A stretch of 64,000 nucleotides of DNA from Cohaesibacter marisflavi (GTDB lineage Bacteria > Pseudomonadota > Alphaproteobacteria > Rhizobiales > Cohaesibacteraceae), in the NCBI RefSeq assembly GCF_900115225.1, contig NZ_FOVR01000002.1, positions 186,001-250,000 on the forward strand, in the 5' to 3' direction. The notes below the pieces were generated by a model. That model saw only the letters and a program-made list of their open reading frames with translations, ran no database searches and was not told the origin of the DNA. The translations under genes were made by a program, and so were the position numbers. Positions 44,605 to 52,980 of this stretch are shown here, piece after piece. Each line of letters starts with the position of its first letter. Positions within the stretch are counted from its first letter, which is position 1.

Positions 44605-45114
44605 TTAGCGCCCTTGTTGGTTGATTTCCCGCTCGGCGGTTTGAATGATTCGCTTGAGATCATCGGCAAATGCAGTGCATGCCTCTGGGCTCTCAAACCC
44701 GTTCTGCAGCAGCGTCTCAGCGTTGGCGGCAATCTGAGGCATGATCTCGCTTAGCTTTGCACGCCCCTTGTCCGTTAATAGAACCAGCTTTTGTCTGGCA
44801 TCTTTTTGTGAATAACTGCGGGTAATGAAACCTTTTGATTTCAATGACTTGAGAACTTTGGTCAGACCTCCTGAGGAAATCAGGAGAGCGTCATAAAGCT
44901 CGGTCGGTGTCATCGTCGCGCCGGGTTTCTGCGAGCGCAGGGCCGCCAAAGCATCAAATTCCATATAGGTCAGATCATGGAACTTAAGCAGCCGCTTCGT
45001 CGTTTCTTGCAATAGGGATGACAGACGCTGAATGAGAGCTGCACTCTGCATGTAAGGCGTAACTGCCTCCGGCCAGTTCTCGCACACCTGTTTGCTTCGC
45101 TCTTCCACATTCAT
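44605..45114 (-). CDS. MarR-family transcriptional regulator
   Basis: 169 residues. The winged-helix core runs through residues 45-130: LTYMEFDALAALRSQKPGATMTPTELYDALLISSGGLTKVLKSLKSKGFI, then RSYSQKDARQKLVLLTDKG, the MarR wing. Dimerisation helices lie at both ends. MarR proteins repress neighbouring efflux genes until a ligand binds. The gene is divergent from the RND pump at 45230-49615, with a palindrome 14 bases upstream of its own start, so it most likely represses both itself and the pump. No redox cysteine pattern is visible beyond a single Cys near the N-terminus and one near the C-terminus. Confidence 0.9.
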   Translation of the reverse strand: MNVEERSKQVCENWPEAVTPYMQSAALIQRLSSLLQETTKRLLKFHDLTYMEFDALAALRSQKPGATMTPTELYDALLISSGGLTKVLKSLKSKGFITRSYSQKDARQKLVLLTDKGRAKLSEIMPQIAANAETLLQNGFESPEACTAFADDLKRIIQTAEREINQQGR

Positions 45115-45127
45115 GACAGAAACCTTA

Positions 45128-45149
45128 TTTATCTTGCTAGAAAGATAAA
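45128..45149. promoter_or_regulatory. MarR operator between marR and the efflux genes
   Basis: TTTATCTT and AAGATAAA form a perfect 8-bp inverted repeat with a 6-nt spacer (GCTAGA) that is itself nearly symmetrical. It lies 14 bases from the marR start and about 80 bases from the membrane fusion gene. This is the classic place and shape for an autoregulated MarR operator. Confidence 0.7.
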
Positions 45150-45229
45150 ATGCATCGTCAGCCGCGCTTTGGCAATGCTGAAATCTGAAATCAGACGGTC
45201 AGTTGAAAACCAATAAGAGACAAATAATC

Positions 45230-46492
45230 ATGACAGCCTCAGAAACACGCATGCCTTTCAGACCCATGCTTCCACCAACTCTGGCCTTGCTTGTCGGCCT
45301 TCTGGTTCCCTCTCTTGTCTGGGCGCAGCCTGCACCAGGCGCTGCCATGGGCGGGTCGGACCAGGGGCCCTTGCCTGTCGGTGTCATCACGCTAGAACAG
45401 GCTGATGTCCCATACGAGGTGACTCTTCCCGGACGGGCTGTGGCCTATGAGCAGGTTTCCATTCGTCCTCGGGTGAATGGGGTTATCGCCCAAATCGCCT
45501 ATCAACCAGGCCGACCGGTCAAGGTTGGCGACCTGCTGTTTCGTATCGACAATGAGACCTACGAAGCCTCTGTCCAGTCGGCTGAAGCTGAGGTGGCCAG
45601 CGCAAAGGCCTCTCTGGAAGGCGCACAAATCACGCTTGAGCGCTACAAGAAGATTGAAGGCACGGGCATCTCCTCTGCCGATGTGAAGGATGCCGAGGTT
45701 AGTCTGCATCAAGCAGAAGCCTCCGTGAAAACAGCTGAGGCAGCGCTGCGCACTGCCAAACTCAATCTTGAATGGACGGAAATCCGCAGCCCCATTTCGG
45801 GCATTCCCGAAGTTGCAGATGTCTCTGTCGGTTCAATCGTGACGTCCAACCAGACGACTGCCTTGACGACAGTCACGCGCCTCAACCCGATTTATGTTGA
45901 TGTGCAGGAATCGAGTGTACGAATGCTGTCCATTCGCAATCTTGTCGAGAATGGCTTCATCAAGCGCGCCGACAAACTGAGCCTCAAGCTACAGCTGGAA
46001 ACCGGCGAAACGCTGGATGGCGAAGGCACGCTCCGTTCGCCCGGTACATCCGTGTCTACCACGACCGGCACCGTGGCCCTGCGGATGGAGTTCGACAATC
46101 CCAAACGCATGGTCATCCCGGGGCAGTTTCTGCGCGTGGACGCCACTTTGGGCACCTCTGAAGCCATTCTGGTGCCTCAGGGCGCCACCCAGCGCGCCAG
46201 CGATGGCAGCCTGACGGTTTATGTGGCCCGCGAGGGCAAGGTCGCGGTCGCAACACTTGATGAGATCGGCTCCTATCAGAATAACTGGATTGTCACCGGC
46301 GGAGTGGAAACGGGAGACCAGATTATCGTCGACAATATCCGCAACCTTCGCGAAGGCATCGAGATCAAGACCATTCCCGTTGAATATGTCGATGGCGTCA
46401 TCAAGGAAGTGACAGATGGTGATGCGGCCAAGGTGCCCAATAGCAATGCATCAGGCGAGGCCCAGCCTGCCGACGTGGCAGAAAAGGAGTAG
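45230..46492 (+). CDS. RND efflux membrane fusion protein (AcrA/MexA type)
   Basis: 420 residues from the ATG at 45230; a TTG at 45203 would add nine residues. A signal peptide (LALLVGLLVPSLVWAQ) without a lipobox precedes the mature chain. The fusion-protein core has IRPRVNGVIAQIAYQPGRPVKVGDLLFRIDN (lipoyl half), a helical hairpin (ESAEAEVASAKASLEGAQITLERYK region), the second lipoyl half (LEWTEIRSPISGI) and the beta-barrel (GTVALRMEFDNPKRMVIPGQFLRVD). The protein joins the inner-membrane pump to an outer-membrane channel. It is followed by the pump gene 6 bases later; no TolC-type gene is present. Confidence 0.92.
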   Translation: MTASETRMPFRPMLPPTLALLVGLLVPSLVWAQPAPGAAMGGSDQGPLPVGVITLEQADVPYEVTLPGRAVAYEQVSIRPRVNGVIAQIAYQPGRPVKVGDLLFRIDNETYEASVQSAEAEVASAKASLEGAQITLERYKKIEGTGISSADVKDAEVSLHQAEASVKTAEAALRTAKLNLEWTEIRSPISGIPEVADVSVGSIVTSNQTTALTTVTRLNPIYVDVQESSVRMLSIRNLVENGFIKRADKLSLKLQLETGETLDGEGTLRSPGTSVSTTTGTVALRMEFDNPKRMVIPGQFLRVDATLGTSEAILVPQGATQRASDGSLTVYVAREGKVAVATLDEIGSYQNNWIVTGGVETGDQIIVDNIRNLREGIEIKTIPVEYVDGVIKEVTDGDAAKVPNSNASGEAQPADVAEKE

Positions 46493-46498
46493 GCCGAC

Positions 46499-49400
46499 AT
46501 GGGATCTTTCTTTATTGATCGCCCGGTTTTTGCCTGGGTGCTTGCCATTGTCACGATGCTGGCCGGGGCTTGGTCCATCACCAGTCTGCCGGTGGCCCAG
46601 TATCCGGATATTGCACCGACGACCATTCGTGTATCGGCAAGTTACAAGGGCGCTACCGCCGAGGCCGTGGAAAACTCCGTGACCAAGGTCATTGAAGACA
46701 GCCTCACCGATGTGGACGGCGTGCTCTACACCATTTCAAGCTCAAGTGCGGGGCGCGCTTCCCTTGAACTGGTTTTTGATGGTGCTGTTGATCCGGTGAC
46801 GGCGCAGAATGATGTGCAGACCAAGATCGGCCAGATCGAAAGCCAGTTGCCAGATGCCGTTCAGGATGCCGGCATCAATCTCAGGCGGTCCAATGACTCC
46901 ATTCTTTTGGTTGGCGCTCTTGTCTCAACAGACGGGAAACATTCCACCCTTGAGTTGGGCAACCTGCTTGAGGAAGTGGTGGAAGGCCCGATCCAGCGTA
47001 CAGACGGGGTCGGCGGCATCAATTCTTTCGGATCTGGCTATGCCATGCGCATCTGGCTCGATCCGATGTCTCTTAATCGCTATCAGCTGACGCCAAGCGA
47101 TGTGGTCAGTGCCGTTCAGGCTCAAAATACCACTGTTTCCGTCGGTTCTCTAGGCACGCAGCCAACACCGGAAGGACAGCAATTCACCGCAACCCTGACA
47201 GCGCAAAGCCAGCTGACCACCGTCGACCAGTTCAAGCAGATATTGTTGAAAACCAATGACGATGGTGGCTCTGTCTATCTGGGCGATGTGGCAAAGGTGG
47301 AAATCGGACAGGAAGATTACGGCTCCAACTCCATTTTCAAGGGGTTGAATGCTGCCGGGTTCGGCATCAATCTGGCCACGGGCGCCAATGCGGTGGATAC
47401 GTCAGCTGCTGTCCGTGCCACCATGGACAAGCTGAAAGGCTCGCTCCCTGATGGTGTCGAAGTGCGCTATGCCTATGACACGTCACCCTTTGTGGAACTG
47501 TCGATCAGCAAGGTTTATCACACGCTGGGCGAAGCAGTTGTGCTGGTGGTGCTTGTCCTGTTGGTTTTCCTGCAGTCTTTCCGCGCCACTTTTGTTCCAT
47601 TAATCGCAGTGCCGGTCGTGTTGCTTGGAACACTGGCTGTTCTGGCCGCAACGGGCTTCACCATCAATACGCTCACGATGTTTGCTATGGTGCTGGCCAT
47701 CGGCCTGCTGGTGGATGATGCCATTGTGGTTGTCGAAAATGTGGATCGGCTCATGCATGACGAAGATGTCGGACCGCTGGAAGCGACGCGCCGCAGTATG
47801 GGGCAGATCACCAGCGCCCTGATCGGCATCGTGGTGGTGCTCTCGGCGGTGTTTCTGCCCATGGCCTTCTTCGGAGGATCGACCGGCGTGATCTATCGCC
47901 AGTTTTCCGTGACAATGATTGCCGCTATGGTGCTGTCTCTCTTCGTGGCTATCACGCTATCTCCGGCCCTTTGCGCGCGCTTCTTGCGCAAGAAGAAAGC
48001 TGGCAAGGAAATCGCTCCAGCGCGCTGGTTCAACGACGGATTTGATAAGCTGTCCCGCTTATATGGGGCTTCAGTGCGCTTCATTCTGAAGGCGCCCTTC
48101 ACCATGTTGCTTGTCTTGGTGCTGGTAACAGGCGGGGCATGGCTGGTGTATGAGAGAATGAACTCCTCCTTCCTGCCGACGGAAGATCAGGGCATGTTGA
48201 TGAGTCAGAGCAAGCTGCCGGAGGGCTCCACCTACAAGCAGACCAAAGAAGTCGTCTCCAAGGTGGAATCCTACCTGCTTAATGAAGAAGGTGATTCAAT
48301 TGATGCAACCTTCGCAGCCCTTGGCTTCAGTTTCGGTGGGGCTGGTTCCAACCAGGCCATGATGTTCATCAAGCTCAAGGACTTTGATCAGCGCGAGGAC
48401 ACGTCGCTGGATGCGGCTTCTGTTGCCCTGCGTATCAATCAGCATTTTGCGGCCAATCGTCAGGCCGAGATTTTCGTGATGCAGCCTCCCGCCATCATGG
48501 GGCTGGGCAATTCGGGCGGTTTCTCGATGTATCTGGTTGCCCGCAACGGAGGGTCACACGCTGACCTGTCCGATGCCGCTGATCAACTCGTCGCTCTGGC
48601 AAAAGCGGATTCTCGCGTGCAGAATATCCGGTCTTCCGAAAATGAAGACGAGAGTGCCCTGCGGATTCTGATTGATCAGCCCAAGGCCGAGAGCTTCGGA
48701 GTGTCACTGAGCAGCATCAACGCCATGCTGTCGGTGATTTTCTCGGGCACAGATGTCAATGATTTCGATCTCAACGGCAATTTGCGCCCTGTCATTGTTC
48801 AAGGGGCGGCTGAATACCGCATGCAGCCGGAAGATATCGGCAAGTGGTATGTCAGCAACAGCTCAGGAGATATGGTGCCATTCAGTGCTTTCGTTACCAC
48901 CAAATGGGAGCCGGTTGCCCCCAGCCTTGCGCGTTATGATGGATCGTCAGCGATCAAGATCGATGGCTCTGCCGGGCCAAACACCAGTTCCGGTCAGGCT
49001 ATGGAGACAATGGAAGCGCTCGCAGAGCAGCTGCCAACAGGCTATGGCGTGGAATGGACCGGTTTGAGCTATCAGGAACGGCAATCTGGTGAACAAGCGC
49101 CAATGCTCTATGCCCTGTCGTTCCTGATTGTCTTTCTGGCGCTTGCGGCCCTCTATGAGAGCTGGTCAATTCCAATCTCGGTGATGCTTGTCGTTCCCAT
49201 TGGCATTTTTGGTGCCTTGCTGTCCGCATGGCTGTTTGGCCAGTCCAACGATGTCTATTTCAAGGTTGGAATTCTGACCACGATCGGGCTTGCAGCCAGA
49301 AACGCGATTCTGATCGTTGAATTTGCCGAGACGCTGTATAAGCAGGGATATTCTTTGGTGGATGCGGCGGTTGAGGCTTCCTTGCAACGGCTGCGCCCCA

Positions 49401-49615
49401 TCATGATGACGGCGCTGACCTTCATTCTTGGTGTGCTACCGTTGGCTGTGGCCACAGGGGCGGGGGCCAATGCCCAGAATGCGATTGGTATCGGCGTTAT
49501 CGGTGGCATGGTCGCGTCCACCTTTATCGGCGTGCTCATGGTGCCGGTGCTCTATGTCATTGTTCGTCGTCTCTTTGGTGAGAGACACGACGAGGAAACC
49601 ATAACCGAGGCGTAA
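46499..49615 (+). CDS. RND multidrug efflux pump (AcrB/MexB type)
   Basis: 1038 residues, the standard size. It begins GSFFIDRPVFAWVLAIVTMLAGAWSI and has twelve membrane helices in two blocks, each followed by a large periplasmic domain. The helix-4 proton-relay motif is in VLAIGLLVDDAIVVVENVDRL (two adjacent Asp, near residue 405), and the HAE1-type signatures QNTTVSVGSLG and GGFSMYLVARNGG are present. It exports drugs or other hydrophobic compounds using the proton gradient. Substrate range cannot be predicted. The two-gene set with a divergent MarR gene is typical of a ligand-induced efflux system. Confidence 0.95.
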   Translation: MGSFFIDRPVFAWVLAIVTMLAGAWSITSLPVAQYPDIAPTTIRVSASYKGATAEAVENSVTKVIEDSLTDVDGVLYTISSSSAGRASLELVFDGAVDPVTAQNDVQTKIGQIESQLPDAVQDAGINLRRSNDSILLVGALVSTDGKHSTLELGNLLEEVVEGPIQRTDGVGGINSFGSGYAMRIWLDPMSLNRYQLTPSDVVSAVQAQNTTVSVGSLGTQPTPEGQQFTATLTAQSQLTTVDQFKQILLKTNDDGGSVYLGDVAKVEIGQEDYGSNSIFKGLNAAGFGINLATGANAVDTSAAVRATMDKLKGSLPDGVEVRYAYDTSPFVELSISKVYHTLGEAVVLVVLVLLVFLQSFRATFVPLIAVPVVLLGTLAVLAATGFTINTLTMFAMVLAIGLLVDDAIVVVENVDRLMHDEDVGPLEATRRSMGQITSALIGIVVVLSAVFLPMAFFGGSTGVIYRQFSVTMIAAMVLSLFVAITLSPALCARFLRKKKAGKEIAPARWFNDGFDKLSRLYGASVRFILKAPFTMLLVLVLVTGGAWLVYERMNSSFLPTEDQGMLMSQSKLPEGSTYKQTKEVVSKVESYLLNEEGDSIDATFAALGFSFGGAGSNQAMMFIKLKDFDQREDTSLDAASVALRINQHFAANRQAEIFVMQPPAIMGLGNSGGFSMYLVARNGGSHADLSDAADQLVALAKADSRVQNIRSSENEDESALRILIDQPKAESFGVSLSSINAMLSVIFSGTDVNDFDLNGNLRPVIVQGAAEYRMQPEDIGKWYVSNSSGDMVPFSAFVTTKWEPVAPSLARYDGSSAIKIDGSAGPNTSSGQAMETMEALAEQLPTGYGVEWTGLSYQERQSGEQAPMLYALSFLIVFLALAALYESWSIPISVMLVVPIGIFGALLSAWLFGQSNDVYFKVGILTTIGLAARNAILIVEFAETLYKQGYSLVDAAVEASLQRLRPIMMTALTFILGVLPLAVATGAGANAQNAIGIGVIGGMVASTFIGVLMVPVLYVIVRRLFGERHDEETITEA

Positions 49616-49663
49616 AGCCGCGATGGTCTGATTTTGGCGAACCAGGATCTTGAGAAGAAAGTG

Positions 49664-49697
49664 AATTGGCGTGCTGACTTGTGCGCCAATTTTCTTT
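49664..49697 (+). terminator. Terminator of the RND efflux operon
   Basis: Perfect 8-bp repeat AATTGGCG (49664-49671) and CGCCAATT (49684-49691) with a 12-nt loop, then TTCTTTT. It lies 49 bases past the pump stop. Confidence 0.7.
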
Positions 49698-49698
49698 T

Positions 49699-50539
49699 CA
49701 TGCGACAGGCACGAAAATCGCTAAATACCGCCAGCTTAAAAGCACTCGGTTTTCCATCTCAGAGCTCTATTTGACTGAGGGGTGACGTGGAAAGGGAGCG
49801 ATCAAGCCAGATGAATTCACCCGAGGGAATGACGTGAAAATATGATTCGATAGGAGGTTCAATCGACTCATTTCGGTGAGCAGAGCTGGATTTAAACGGC
49901 CCGTTGTCAGTCAAATGAACTGCTTCTGCTGTTTTTTCTGTGCAGAAACAGGGGGCTTTCAGGGGTGGGAAAGATTCTATTTTGTGTAGGTACATATAAA
50001 AATATTTCTACAATTGTCCATCTCTGTCTAAATATAAATTCTCGTAAAAATTGAATGTTTTAACACTTTAGTAATGTATATTAACAAGTTCCTAATCGAA
50101 TTAGGGAGAGGAAGATATTTAGATAATGATCTGGTATATTTAGAACGTAAACATAAAATAGTATTACAACTTTTTCTCAGAAATAGTGATATTTATTGAA
50201 AATCTTGTGTATCAAAAAAAATCTATGTAAAAATCCTATTTGTCGAAACTTATATATCATCAATATGTGTATTGAGTATTTTGAATATGTTTGTATATAA
50301 AAATTCAGAGCAATAATTTTTAAATTATTGCTGAATTAATTTTTTTAATCTATTTAAAAAAAATTTTATAAAGTTAAAATTATTATAATTATGGTAAAAT
50401 ATGCGATATTGTAATTTTATTTCGTGTATATACTGAAGAATAGATATTATCACTTTTTACTAGGCAAAAGATTCCGGGCAAAATGCAGATTTTTCCTAGA
50501 AAAGATCAGAAATAAGCTGAAAAAAAACTTATAGTTACA
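49699..50539. other. AT-rich non-coding region before the second flagellar cluster
   Basis: About 840 bases without a supported gene; from about 49990 to 50520 it is extremely AT-rich, with runs such as AAAAAAAT and TTTTTTAA, in contrast with the GC-rich neighbours. It separates the efflux operon from the ECF sigma gene. Such regions often attract nucleoid or xenogeneic silencers and can mark the edge of transferred DNA. No tRNA, repeat or insertion-sequence end was found. Confidence 0.6.
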
Positions 50540-50565
50540 CGCCTGAAAGAGTTCGGTACAACGTT
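50540..50565 (+). promoter_or_regulatory. Candidate ECF promoter (own promoter of the sigma gene)
   Basis: CGCCTG (50540-50545), 16 bases, CGTT (50562-50565); 62 bases before the sigma gene. The two blocks recur before flagellins 1-3 and flgD. Blocks of this type with 16-17 spacing fit the ECF sigma -35/-10 layout, in which CGTT is a common -10. Its presence here implies autoregulation. Confidence 0.5.
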
Positions 50566-50626
50566 TTATTAGTAGGAAGAAATTTGTGAGGTGACTTCTT
50601 AGCCTGAAACGTTGATGGACTGAACA

Positions 50627-51283
50627 ATGAAGAACGCAACCATGCAATCTGTTTCACAATCGGACATACCTGAAACGGTTACGACAAAGTCGCAACTGCT
50701 GCAGGCGCGTGACCTGGTTGCTCTGAGTGATGACGAATTGCTTGGTTTGATCGCTTTGGGACAGGAAGAAGCCTTTCAGGCGCTCGTTGAACGCCATGTC
50801 GACCGTGGCTATGCGGTTGCCTATCGTATCCTGCAAGATGGCCCCGAGGCCGAAGATGTGCTGCAGGATGCGTTCCTTCAGGTTTGGACCCGTAGGGGTA
50901 ACTGGAAAGCGGGGCGCGCTAAGTTCTCGACCTGGCTTTTCAAGGTCGTGACCAACCGCTGCATTGATCTTCTGCGCAAAAACAGAACGTCCGCCATGGA
51001 CGAATTGCCCGATCTTAAAGATGACAGCTCGAACCAGTCTGCCATTCTTGAGATGCAGGAAGCAATCGATCTGCTTGAAGGGGCTGTTGCTCAGTTGCCG
51101 GATCAGCAACGTATCGCCATCGTCTTCTCCTATAACGAGAGTATGAGCAACAGCGAAATCGCGGAAATTATGGAAACAAGTGTGTCCGCCGTGGAATCTC
51201 TGCTCAAGCGCGGACGTCAAAAACTGCGTCAGATACTCAAGGCACATAGCTCCGATATTCTCTCGCTATTTACGCAACCTTAA
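50627..51283 (+). CDS. ECF-type sigma-70 family factor upstream of the second flagellin set
   Basis: 218 residues. Region 2 spans about residues 50-115 (FQALVERHVDRGYAVAYRILQDGPEAEDVLQDAFLQVW, then FSTWLFKVVTNRCIDLLRKNR). Region 4 spans about 145-205 (LPDQQRIAIVFSYNESMSNSEIAEIMETSVSAVESLLKRGRQKLRQIL). Regions 1 and 3 are absent, as expected for ECF factors; the N-terminal 45 residues are extra. No anti-sigma gene is adjacent. It is transcribed toward the flagellins, and a two-block element shared with the flagellin and flgD promoters lies before its own start, so it is probably the regulator of this cluster. FliA (sigma-28) is not encoded in the window. Confidence 0.9.
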   Translation: MKNATMQSVSQSDIPETVTTKSQLLQARDLVALSDDELLGLIALGQEEAFQALVERHVDRGYAVAYRILQDGPEAEDVLQDAFLQVWTRRGNWKAGRAKFSTWLFKVVTNRCIDLLRKNRTSAMDELPDLKDDSSNQSAILEMQEAIDLLEGAVAQLPDQQRIAIVFSYNESMSNSEIAEIMETSVSAVESLLKRGRQKLRQILKAHSSDILSLFTQP

Positions 51284-51312
51284 GCACCTTTCGCTGCAAT
51301 CTGATTTAATTT

Positions 51313-51339
51313 CGCCCGGTTTGGCTATTGCCTCCCGTT
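51313..51339 (+). promoter_or_regulatory. Candidate ECF promoter of flagellin 1
   Basis: CGCCCG (51313-51318), 17 bases, CGTT (51336-51339); 67 bases before the flagellin start. The extended first block CGCCCGGTTTG is identical to that of flagellin 2. Confidence 0.6.
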
Positions 51340-51406
51340 AGAGACAGTAGGCGCACAGCATTTTCATATGAGCAAGCGCCAACTGCCCGTAACGAGGAGT
51401 TTGAGC

Positions 51407-52621
51407 ATGCCCATAATTTCCACGAATATTGCCGCCAACATTGCTGTGCGATATTTGAACCAGAATTCAACCCGGCTCAGTGACTCCATCTCCAAACTTT
51501 CAAGCGGATCGCGCATCGTCAAAGCCTCTGATGATCCGGCAGGGTTGGCGATAGCGACGGGCATGTCTTCTGATCTTGCCAATTTGGAGCAGGCGTCCGT
51601 GAATGCCTCCAACAGTCTGGCTCTGTTGCAAACGGCAGACGGCGGTGCAGCATCGATATCCGAAATTCTGGAGCGCATGAAAAGCCTTGCATCGCAGGCA
51701 GCTTCCGGAACGGTGACGGACGATGAGCGCAGCAATATTCAAACCGAATTTGCAGCCCTGATGGAAGAGATCGACAGCGTCAGTGCTGGCACCCGCTATA
51801 ATGGCGTCAGCCTGCTGGACGGCTCAAGCAACTATTCCGATGACACCGTGGAGACCGCAGCGGTCTTTCATAGCGGCGTGTCTGCCGGCTATGGTGCTGC
51901 CGCATCTGCAAATGATGCGAGCGCCAGTTTCTCGATCAATGGCACGGTGGTGACGGTGACCAGTCACAGTGATGGAGCCAACACAGAGGCTTTGTCGTCG
52001 CAGGATCTGGCGGATGCGATCAATCACTCTCTGCAAGAACAGGGTGACTATACCGTATCGGCATCAGTGGATGCGAGCGGAGCCCTTATCTTCGCAAGCG
52101 AAGAAACTGGCGCCAACGCAACGCTCGATATTTCGGATGTGACGGGTGACAGCGGGCTGCTTGCATCCATGGGGCTCTCGGAAGGGGACAACGTGAAGGA
52201 GCGGGGCGCATCAATCGAGGCGGTGACCACCGGAGCGAATGTGGTGGTTGGTGTTTCTGGCAACGATACGATCAATCTCTCCATTCAGGCCCTGACGACA
52301 GAAGCACTCGGGCTGTCCGGATTGGATCTGTCTTCCAGAGAAGGTGCTACAAAGGCTTTCTCTTTGCTCGATCTAGCGATTGGGTCTGTTGCTGATGCGC
52401 GCGCCGAGATGGGGGCGACCATGTCCCGCTTTGAATTTCGCTCGCAGCAGATCGACACAAGCCTTGAAAATCTCGAAGCGGCCAAATCCGCGATTATGGA
52501 TGTCGATATCGCCAAGGAAATGGCGAAGATGTCTTCCGAGACCGTGCGTGTAAAAGCGGCAGCCGCCGCTGTGGCGCAAGCCAACAGAGTGCCGCAATAT
52601 CTGCTCAAGCTCCTTCAGTAG
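51407..52621 (+). CDS. Flagellin 1 of the second filament set
   Basis: 404 residues from the ATG at 51407 (ribosome-binding site GAGGAG). The N-terminus is MPIISTNIAANIAVRYLNQNSTRLSDSISKLSSGSRIVKASDDPAG, the usual D0/D1 beginning with the LSSG.RI..A.DD.AG motif. The C-terminus FEFRSQQIDTSLENLEAAKSAIMDVDIAKEMAKMSS, then RVPQYLLKLLQ, closes D1/D0. The middle is a Ser/Asp/Thr-rich exposed domain. This MPxISTN type is unlike the rhizobial flagellin at 8128-9045. It differs from flagellins 2 and 3 throughout, so it may play a minor or different role in the filament. Confidence 0.94.
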   Translation: MPIISTNIAANIAVRYLNQNSTRLSDSISKLSSGSRIVKASDDPAGLAIATGMSSDLANLEQASVNASNSLALLQTADGGAASISEILERMKSLASQAASGTVTDDERSNIQTEFAALMEEIDSVSAGTRYNGVSLLDGSSNYSDDTVETAAVFHSGVSAGYGAAASANDASASFSINGTVVTVTSHSDGANTEALSSQDLADAINHSLQEQGDYTVSASVDASGALIFASEETGANATLDISDVTGDSGLLASMGLSEGDNVKERGASIEAVTTGANVVVGVSGNDTINLSIQALTTEALGLSGLDLSSREGATKAFSLLDLAIGSVADARAEMGATMSRFEFRSQQIDTSLENLEAAKSAIMDVDIAKEMAKMSSETVRVKAAAAAVAQANRVPQYLLKLLQ

Positions 52622-52876
52622 GCCTTTTGCTACCGCAGATATTCTTTTGGTGGATATAGTCGGCTTGTTGCTTTTTGCGAAGCTTCCCGCATTTTATGAA
52701 AATTAATTTACCAAGTAATTTTCCAAATTTAATCTTTCATTAACTATAATAAAACCCGATATTGAGCGAAAAAATGGCTGAAATCAGCTAATTTATGCTT
52801 AAAATCAAAGAGGGGCCGATAAAACCTTATAGTTAACAAAGGTTTAAAGGGTTAAAAAATAAAGTAAAATAAATCT
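52622..52876. other. Flagellin 1-2 spacer, upstream part
   Basis: 255 bases, no gene; with the promoter region it makes a gap of 359 bases between the two flagellins. It is AT-rich from about 52690. No clear terminator follows flagellin 1. GCCGATAA at 52815-52822 is a perfect sigma-28 -10 box, but a matching -35 (TAAA) occurs only 11 bases before it instead of 15. Confidence 0.4.
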
Positions 52877-52903
52877 CGCCCGGTTTGCCAACCCTGACCC
52901 GTT
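52877..52903 (+). promoter_or_regulatory. Candidate ECF promoter of flagellin 2
   Basis: CGCCCG (52877-52882), 17 bases, CGTT (52900-52903); 77 bases before the start codon. Extended block CGCCCGGTTTG and CCCGTT match flagellin 1. Confidence 0.6.
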
Positions 52904-52980
52904 ACAAATACAACGCGTGAAATAACGCACTTAACGGCACTGTAAAGTGGAGCCATTTTTTTCGAGTCAGGATATCTACC

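Noticed and set aside
49759-49995. 78-residue minus-strand ORF after the efflux pump
   Set aside because: No ribosome-binding site, no family resemblance, and it enters the AT-rich non-coding region.
52799-52822. Sigma-28-like promoter (GCCGATAA) upstream of flagellin 2
   Set aside because: The -10 box is perfect, but the TAAA element is spaced 11 bases away instead of 15, no such box precedes flagellins 1 or 3, and the CGCCYG-N16/17-CGTT element explains all of them.
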